Below, one piece after another: positions 31,469 through 36,297 of a stretch of 36,297 bases of DNA. The stretch is from an uncultured Clostridia bacterium. Its GTDB lineage: Bacteria; Bacillota; Clostridia; TANB77; CAG-508. The DNA is taken from assembly GCA_944390295.1 (NCBI GenBank), contig CALXPV010000009.1, positions 1 through 36,297 on the forward strand, written 5' to 3'. Both the position numbers and the translations under genes were made by a program. The stretch's first letter is position 1; every line of letters starts with the position of its first letter. The notes beneath the pieces are model-generated. The model was not told the origin of the DNA. It saw only the letters and a list, made by a program, of their open reading frames with translations, and did not search any database.

Positions 31469-33511
31469 ATGAAAATAAACAAATATCTAAGAAATTGGCT
31501 TATATATATACTTATATTAATTATTGTTTTCTGTATTATTGGAGTTGCATCTATAATAGGTGATGATAAAATTCAAGTTATGAATAACTTAGATTATAAT
31601 GTAACATTAAATAAGGATGGAAGTATGAATATTACAGAAACTTGGGATGTATATGTAAAAAATACAGGAACATTATTTAAGGACTTTTATAGAACTGATA
31701 AATATCCAATATCAGATGTAACTGTAAAAAATTTAAATACAAATACAGAGCTTGAAGATTTAGGACGTGAAGAATATCAGGTTCCAGAGGGAATGTTTTA
31801 TGCAGAGCCAATAAATAATAGAACTGTAGAAGTTGCTTTTGGTACAGGAAAACGTGAATCATCTGGAAATGTGAAATATCAAATATCATATAAGATTGAA
31901 AATGTTATTACATCATATAAAGATTGCCAAGAATTTTATTGGCAATTCTTAGATGAGTCAAATAGTATGCCATGTAAAAAAGTTACTGGAACAATAAAAT
32001 TGCCTAAAGAAATAAGTAATATGGATAATTTGAAAATCTGGGGACATGGTAATATAAATGGAGATATTAATAAAATAAGTGCAGATGAGGTTTCGTTTGA
32101 CGTAAAAAATTTAGATGCCGAAAATATGTTAGAGGTAAGAGTTGTTACAGCAGAGAAGATGTTTAACATACAAGAAAATGAAAAGAATTATAGAAATTTA
32201 GATAATATTCTAGAAGAAGAGGCTAAATGGTCTGAAGGAACAAATCAAAATATAAGAAATCACAGAATATTTGTACTAGTATTAGCTATAATAGAAATTA
32301 TAATATTAGTTCTTTTAATTAGAAAAGGTATAAAATACTATAAAATAAGTAAAAAGGAAGATGACGGAATAAAGAAACATAAAAGATTTAAATATTTTAG
32401 AGATATTCCAAGAGAAAAAAGTGCAACACCAGGGGAAGCAGAGTTTCTTTATAATTTTAGTAAAAATTCTCTTTGGGCAAATTCTCATCAATCAGATGTT
32501 GTAGCTGCAACTATATTAGATTTATGCCTTAAGGGATATATAACATTAGAAAAACGAGAAAAGAAAATATATATAGCAATTGCAAAAACAGCAGATGGAC
32601 TAAAAAATGATGAAAAGGAAATTTATAATTTAATAAAAGACGCAATTGGAAAGAATGAATCTATAGAAGTTGGTGATTTAAAGAAATTTGCGAAAGAAAA
32701 ATATTATAAATATAGTGAATATATAAATAAAATGGCAAATGGTATAAAGAAAAATTTATATGAAGAAGGTATAGTAGATAAGAAAGAGGAGAAACTATAT
32801 AATGGAGCTAATAGTGGAATTCCAATAATAATTTCAGGTATTTTACTTCCAATTATAATATATAATGCAATTGGCTTAATACCAATCTTTTCAAAATTTT
32901 ATATTGTAGCATGGGGAGTAGATATATTAGGTAGATTTTTAGATTCTGTACTACTACTTCTTCCGGTAATAATTTTGTTAATATTATTAGATAGAATTAG
33001 TAGTAAAGCAAAAGACAAGATATATCAACTAACACAAAAAGGTGAAGATGAACGAGCAGACTGGAAAGGTCTTGCAAAATTTTTGAAAGATTATTCAAAA
33101 ATAGATGAAAAAGGTGTATTTGATATAGTGTTATGGGAAAAGTATTTAGTATATGCAACTGCTTTTGGAATTTCGGATAAAGTTATAGATGAACTAAAAG
33201 CAACATATCCAGATGTATTTACAGAAGAATATTGGCAAGAGAAACAATCAACTACAGGAATTATTTATATGGCATGTAATCCAATTTATATACATACACA
33301 CTGTAGCTTTACAGATTTTACTGGAAGTATACAAACTTCATACAGAACTATGACATCAACAGTAGCGTCACATTATTCGTCTTCTAGTGGAGGCGGAGGA
33401 GGATTCTCATCAGGAGGCGGCGGCCGGTGGTGGCGGTGGCCGGAATGGGAGGAAGATAAACATAAGAGGGATTTAGGTAATAGTACTAAAATCCCTCTCT
33501 TATTATTTTGA
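31469..33511 (+). CDS. DUF2207 membrane protein, copy 2, with the same frameshifted tail
   Basis: Paralogue of copy 1 with the same layout: anchor at about 10-31, LNKDGSMNITETWDVYVKNTGTLF, YQISYKIENVITSYKDCQEFYW, membrane segments at about 268-286 and 450-510, and LWEKYLVYATAFGIS. It carries an extra hydrophobic hairpin (SILLPIIIYNAIGLIPIF region). The end reads FSSGGGGRWWRWPEWEEDKHKRD and runs through the terminator hairpin, which strongly suggests the original stop was TAA at 33457-33459. That stop is restored by removing one C from each GGCCGG at 33422-33427 and 33438-33443. RBS AAAGGGGAA. Confidence 0.85.
   Translation: MKINKYLRNWLIYILILIIVFCIIGVASIIGDDKIQVMNNLDYNVTLNKDGSMNITETWDVYVKNTGTLFKDFYRTDKYPISDVTVKNLNTNTELEDLGREEYQVPEGMFYAEPINNRTVEVAFGTGKRESSGNVKYQISYKIENVITSYKDCQEFYWQFLDESNSMPCKKVTGTIKLPKEISNMDNLKIWGHGNINGDINKISADEVSFDVKNLDAENMLEVRVVTAEKMFNIQENEKNYRNLDNILEEEAKWSEGTNQNIRNHRIFVLVLAIIEIIILVLLIRKGIKYYKISKKEDDGIKKHKRFKYFRDIPREKSATPGEAEFLYNFSKNSLWANSHQSDVVAATILDLCLKGYITLEKREKKIYIAIAKTADGLKNDEKEIYNLIKDAIGKNESIEVGDLKKFAKEKYYKYSEYINKMANGIKKNLYEEGIVDKKEEKLYNGANSGIPIIISGILLPIIIYNAIGLIPIFSKFYIVAWGVDILGRFLDSVLLLLPVIILLILLDRISSKAKDKIYQLTQKGEDERADWKGLAKFLKDYSKIDEKGVFDIVLWEKYLVYATAFGISDKVIDELKATYPDVFTEEYWQEKQSTTGIIYMACNPIYIHTHCSFTDFTGSIQTSYRTMTSTVASHYSSSSGGGGGFSSGGGGRWWRWPEWEEDKHKRDLGNSTKIPLLLF
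33464..33509 (+). terminator. Terminator after DUF2207 copy 2
   Basis: Stem AGAGGGATTT / AAATCCCTCT followed by CTTATTATTTT. It lies inside the frameshifted reading frame. Confidence 0.75.
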
Positions 33512-33544
33512 AATTGAAAATGGCCAAAACCTAGTAAAAATATA

Positions 33545-33566
33545 TCTTCAAAACTAGTTTTGAAAG
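33545..33566. repeat. Short palindrome in the DUF2207-M23 gap
   Basis: TTCAAAACTAGTTTTGAA is a perfect 18-base palindrome inside this segment. The remainder of the 239-base gap is A-rich with no gene, and ends in the promoter at 33691. Confidence 0.4.
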
Positions 33567-33690
33567 ATGAAAAACGCCGAAAAAGGGAGAAAAAAGGAGA
33601 TAAAAAGAGATAAATATATATACAATACAACTATTAAATGTTAAGAATATAAAAAAATTGAAAAAATAGGAATTTAATGTATATAAAGAT

Positions 33691-33719
33691 TGAAAAAACA
33701 TAGAATATATAGTATAATA
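33691..33719 (+). promoter_or_regulatory. Sigma-A promoter of the M23 peptidase gene
   Basis: TTGAAA (33691-33696), 17 bases, TATAAT (33714-33719); close to consensus. Confidence 0.78.
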
Positions 33720-33750
33720 ATACTTACGTGTGTGTAGAAATTAAAGGAGA

Positions 33751-34743
33751 GTGAAGAGTATTTTAAACAATCAAGACACAGAAAACCACACTAAAGAAAT
33801 TATAAAAATAGCTAAATATTTATCAATAGCATTACTATTTTTAATGGTTGTATTATTTAAATATAATGCATTATATAAAGTTACTGCTAATGGTGAAGAA
33901 TTAGGGTATATAAGAAATAAAAATGAAATTCAAAATGAAATAAATGCAATAATTGAAAATAAAGAGGATGGAGTAGCATTTAAAAATTTAGAAATAGAGC
34001 CAGTATATGAACTAAAATTTGTAAGTAACAAAGAAGATAATAGTGAAGATGTATTAAATAAATTAAAAGAAAATATTTCTACAACATATACAGCTTATGG
34101 AATAACTATAGATGGTAAGATAGAAACATATGTAGCAACAGAAACAGAAGCAGATAAAGTAGTAGCAGACTTACAAAAAGAATATGAAGATAAAATGGCT
34201 GTTGAAATTGGAGTAAAACAGGTTTTTGAAAAAGAAAAAATTGAAACAGTTGAGGAAAAAGTGGCAATTGCAGATTTAAAAGAAGATAATTTAGATGCAA
34301 AATTAAAGAAATTAGAAAAACAAGAAGAGCAAGCAAAAAAGAAAAAAGCAGAATCTTCTAAAAAAGTAGTAGTTGCTGTAAGACCTGTTTCTGGTGGTAC
34401 AATTACATCCAGATATGGAGAAAGAAGTAGTGTACGTTCTAGTGCACATACAGGTTTAGACATAGCTGCTAAAAAGGGAACTACAATAAAAGCAGCAGCA
34501 TCTGGAAAAGTAACATTTGCTGGATACAAAGGTTCATATGGATATATGGTTAAAATAGATTGCGATAATGGGTATGAGATGTGGTATGCTCATTGTAGCA
34601 AATTATATGTTAAGAAAGGACAAAAAGTTTCTGCAGGTACAAAGATTGCAGCAGTTGGATCAACAGGAAATTCAACAGGTCCACACTTACATTTTGAAAT
34701 AAGAAAAAATGGTAAAACATTAAATCCTCAAAAATATATGTAA
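33751..34743 (+). CDS. M23-family peptidoglycan endopeptidase (membrane-anchored)
   Basis: The C-terminal LytM/M23 domain (about 205-328) has its metal ligands: HTGLD with H233 and D237, and HLHFE with H312 and H314. Residues 24-40 are a membrane anchor. A roughly 90-residue domain (about 44-165) and a Lys/Glu coiled coil (about 175-205) separate it from the peptidase. Such proteins cut peptidoglycan cross-links; SpoIIQ-like sporulation roles are possible but not shown. The start is awkward: GTG 33751 lies one base after AAGGAG, an in-frame stop at 33742-33744 prevents extension, and an in-frame ATT at 33760 has better spacing. It has its own promoter and terminator. Confidence 0.88.
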   Translation: MKSILNNQDTENHTKEIIKIAKYLSIALLFLMVVLFKYNALYKVTANGEELGYIRNKNEIQNEINAIIENKEDGVAFKNLEIEPVYELKFVSNKEDNSEDVLNKLKENISTTYTAYGITIDGKIETYVATETEADKVVADLQKEYEDKMAVEIGVKQVFEKEKIETVEEKVAIADLKEDNLDAKLKKLEKQEEQAKKKKAESSKKVVVAVRPVSGGTITSRYGERSSVRSSAHTGLDIAAKKGTTIKAAASGKVTFAGYKGSYGYMVKIDCDNGYEMWYAHCSKLYVKKGQKVSAGTKIAAVGSTGNSTGPHLHFEIRKNGKTLNPQKYM

Positions 34744-34767
34744 TTTAGAAAATTGAATAAAAAAGCA

Positions 34768-34808
34768 AAAGCCTGACTAAAATGTATAGAAAATATTAGT
34801 CGGGCTTT
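34768..34808 (+). terminator. Terminator of the M23 gene
   Basis: Stem AAAGCC-t-GACTAA with TTAGTC-g-GGCTTT around a 15-base loop; the T-tract is short. Confidence 0.7.
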
Positions 34809-34877
34809 ACTTCGTTAGAAAAATAAAGTAGTATATATATTGGTACTAATGAATTTTATACAGAAAGGACGAACTAG

Positions 34878-35879
34878 ATGAAACTTATAAAAAGTATACA
34901 AGATAAGATAGAAGAAAAAAAGGCAGAAACAAGAAAGAAAAAATTGGTTAAGCGATTTGAAAATATGCCAGATGATGAATTAATGGATTTTGTTTCCGAA
35001 AGAGAAGATGATGTTATAGATGGAGATTCAGAAACGAAAGAAACTGTAACAGAGGCAATAAAACAAATTGGTGAATCTGAAGAACAAGTCAAACTATTAA
35101 CAGAAACTCCAATCGGAGATGAATTAACAGGAGTACAAAAAACAGAAATAGCAAAAACAATAAGTCCAGAGGTATTGCTAGATAAACATGGCAGAGATTT
35201 AATAGCAGATTTACCTAAAAGTGCAAGATTTGAAATTGTACGAAGAGTAATTACTAGCCAAGAAGTTAAAATTGGAGAGATGACATTAGGAGAAATAGAT
35301 AGATCAGTTAAAGGAATTTATAGAATTGTTAATTATGCAAACGATTGGAAAACTATAAGATATATAACTTCAACCAAAACAAGATTGAAGGAATTAATAG
35401 ATGAGCCACGAAAAGCTAATGAAACAACCGGAAAAGAAGTTGCAGAAGAAATTGAAAGAAGAAAGAAACAAGCAAGACCAATAAATAGAAAATTAGTTGC
35501 AATAGCGGCTAGAAAGGTAGTCGCTAATTATGAACAAATAGGATATAGCATGAGAATTATGGAATTTATGAATGCATCTTTACCTTTAGATGAGTTAACT
35601 GATAATATAGATGTGCAAAGACCTAAAGAAGTAATAGAAGCAAGGCTAAAACGTGCTCAAAAAGATTATTTCTTAGAACAAGTTGAGGAAGAATCTTCAG
35701 AAGAAATGAAAGATATAATAGCAGATTTATTATCAAAAGAGGAAGAAAGAGAGAAAAGAGGTAAATTAGCCAAAATAAAAAGAGATGCTGGTGAGTATGC
35801 TGTACAGCAAATAGCAGATATTGCACAAAATACTGATTTATTAAAAGAAGAACAAGATGGCGAAGGAAGAGAGGATTAA
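34878..35879 (+). CDS. Unknown cytosolic, charged helical protein (333 aa)
   Basis: I do not recognise a family. No signal peptide or membrane helix is present. The sequence is rich in Glu, Lys and Arg and predicted helical throughout. An N-terminal coiled coil (residues 8-30) is followed by FENMPDDELMDFVSEREDDV, then a central region with DLPKSARFEIVRRVITSQEVKIGEM and KGIYRIVNYANDWKTIRYI, and a C-terminal acidic coiled coil. RBS AAAGGA at 34864-34869. The upstream sequence shares GGTACTA and GAATTTTATACA-AAAGGA-like stretches with the 845-aa gene. It is a single gene with its own terminator. I propose no function. Confidence 0.82.
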   Translation: MKLIKSIQDKIEEKKAETRKKKLVKRFENMPDDELMDFVSEREDDVIDGDSETKETVTEAIKQIGESEEQVKLLTETPIGDELTGVQKTEIAKTISPEVLLDKHGRDLIADLPKSARFEIVRRVITSQEVKIGEMTLGEIDRSVKGIYRIVNYANDWKTIRYITSTKTRLKELIDEPRKANETTGKEVAEEIERRKKQARPINRKLVAIAARKVVANYEQIGYSMRIMEFMNASLPLDELTDNIDVQRPKEVIEARLKRAQKDYFLEQVEEESSEEMKDIIADLLSKEEEREKRGKLAKIKRDAGEYAVQQIADIAQNTDLLKEEQDGEGRED

Positions 35880-35896
35880 AATCTTCTCTTTTTTTG
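35868..35896 (+). terminator. Terminator of the 333-aa gene
   Basis: Stem AGAGAGGATT / ATCTTCTCT with a G-T pair, then TTTTTTT. It starts within the last codons. Confidence 0.8.
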
Positions 35897-35898
35897 CA

Positions 35899-35937
35899 TA
35901 GTAGAAAAGTTTTCCTGATAAGAGAACTTTTCTACTA
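35899..35937. repeat. Second hairpin after the 333-aa gene terminator
   Basis: Perfect 13-base inverted repeat TAGTAGAAAAGTT (35899-35911) with 35925-35937. Like copy C, it directly follows a terminator T-tract. No T-tract of its own follows. Confidence 0.6.
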
Positions 35938-35981
35938 GATAATAATAACAAATATTGACATATAAAAATATTTTGTTTCTA

Positions 35982-36010
35982 TTGACTTTGCTATATGAAT
36001 AGGATATTAT
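35982..36010 (+). promoter_or_regulatory. Candidate sigma-A promoter of adhE
   Basis: TTGACT (35982-35987), 17 bases, TATTAT (36005-36010). I saw no clear Rex-type TTGTTAA...TTAACAA operator. Confidence 0.6.
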
Positions 36011-36046
36011 TAAAATTGTATAATTATATAAGGAGGCGTTTTTTTT

Positions 36047-36297
36047 ATGGCTGAAACAAAAAATGATAGCAATAAAGTAGAAAAAATGATTAATGATTTA
36101 GTAGAAAGAGCTAAAAAAGCATCAAAAGAATATATGAAACTAAATCAAGAGCAAGTAGATAAGATTGTTAAAGCTATGTCTATGGCAGGATTGGAACATC
36201 ATATGGAACTTGCAAAATTAGCAGTTGAGGAAACTGGAAGAGGTATTTACGAAGATAAAATTATAAAGAATATGTTTGCAACAGATTATATATATAA
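36047..36297 (+). CDS. adhE: Bifunctional acetaldehyde/alcohol dehydrogenase AdhE, 5' end only
   Basis: Starts at ATG 36047 after AGGAGG (36031-36036) and runs off the window after 83 codons. The visible part, with NQEQVDKIVKAMSMAGLE, HMELAKLAVEETGRGIYEDK and KNMFATDYIY, matches the N-terminus of the CoA-acylating aldehyde dehydrogenase domain of AdhE. The full enzyme converts acetyl-CoA to ethanol with two NADH in fermenting anaerobes. A stand-alone acetaldehyde dehydrogenase cannot be excluded because the C-terminal half is not visible. Confidence 0.85.
   Translation, partial: MAETKNDSNKVEKMINDLVERAKKASKEYMKLNQEQVDKIVKAMSMAGLEHHMELAKLAVEETGRGIYEDKIIKNMFATDYIY

Noticed and set aside
33567..33650. 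Short frame of 25 codons in the DUF2207-M23 gap
   Set aside because: There is no ribosome binding site and no recognisable product; the composition is A-rich intergenic sequence.
34095..34529. Open frame of 144 codons opposite the M23 gene
   Set aside because: It is a shadow of the M23 peptidase, whose metal ligands are intact on the plus strand.
35955..35983. TTGACA at 35955 as the adhE -35 element
   Set aside because: No acceptable -10 follows at 16-18 bases; the TTGACT/TATTAT pair downstream fits better.

Overview
The window looks like a chromosome segment of a low-GC, anaerobic, endospore-forming member of the Clostridia. The evidence is the strong A+T bias, AGGAGG-type ribosome binding sites, and many sporulation genes: pdaA, yqfC, yqfD, an alpha/beta-type SASP, spoVG and spoIVB. 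A start of adhE lies at the right edge. TAA, TAG and TGA all act as stops. No tRNA, rRNA, transposase or CRISPR array was seen.

Layout. (1) 1-3697: a LytTR (AgrA-like) response regulator on the minus strand, divergent from an 845-aa protein of unknown function. (2) 3819-9358: a sporulation/housekeeping operon, pdaA-yqfC-yqfD-(unknown 405 aa)-ybeY-dgkA-DUF3048. (3) 9503-11292: era-yqzL-recO, with recO split by a one-base frameshift. (4) 11361-13370: hpf, an SASP gene on the minus strand with a candidate sigma-G promoter, and a Cof-type HAD phosphatase. (5) 13426-25447: a Tad-like (type IVc pilus) cluster. It contains a CpaB/SAF protein, two degenerate ParA/TadZ-like proteins, a membrane-anchored CpaF ATPase and one fused TadB-TadC membrane protein. 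These are followed by a tandem series of small pilin-like proteins, four of which start with the leaderless sequence MENA, then a TadE-like and a large TadG-like protein. (6) 25510-28296: spoIVB and murC, convergent over a palindrome that encodes the end of both, then the spoVG promoter region with overlapping sigma-H and sigma-A signals. (7) 28338-33511: spoVG, an AIM24-family protein and two paralogous DUF2207 membrane proteins whose glycine-rich tails carry the same double frameshift. (8) 33691-36297: an M23 peptidase, an unknown 333-aa protein and the 5' end of adhE.

The best candidate for a little-described system is the Tad-like cluster. It encodes the motor, platform and localisation proteins of a Tad machine. 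Its presumptive subunits have no visible prepilin leader, and no prepilin peptidase is encoded here. Also notable are a small family of dispersed palindromic repeats next to terminators, the paired GGCCGG insertions in both DUF2207 genes, and the palindrome shared by the spoIVB and murC stop regions. All calls come from reading the sequence and general family knowledge; no database search was run.
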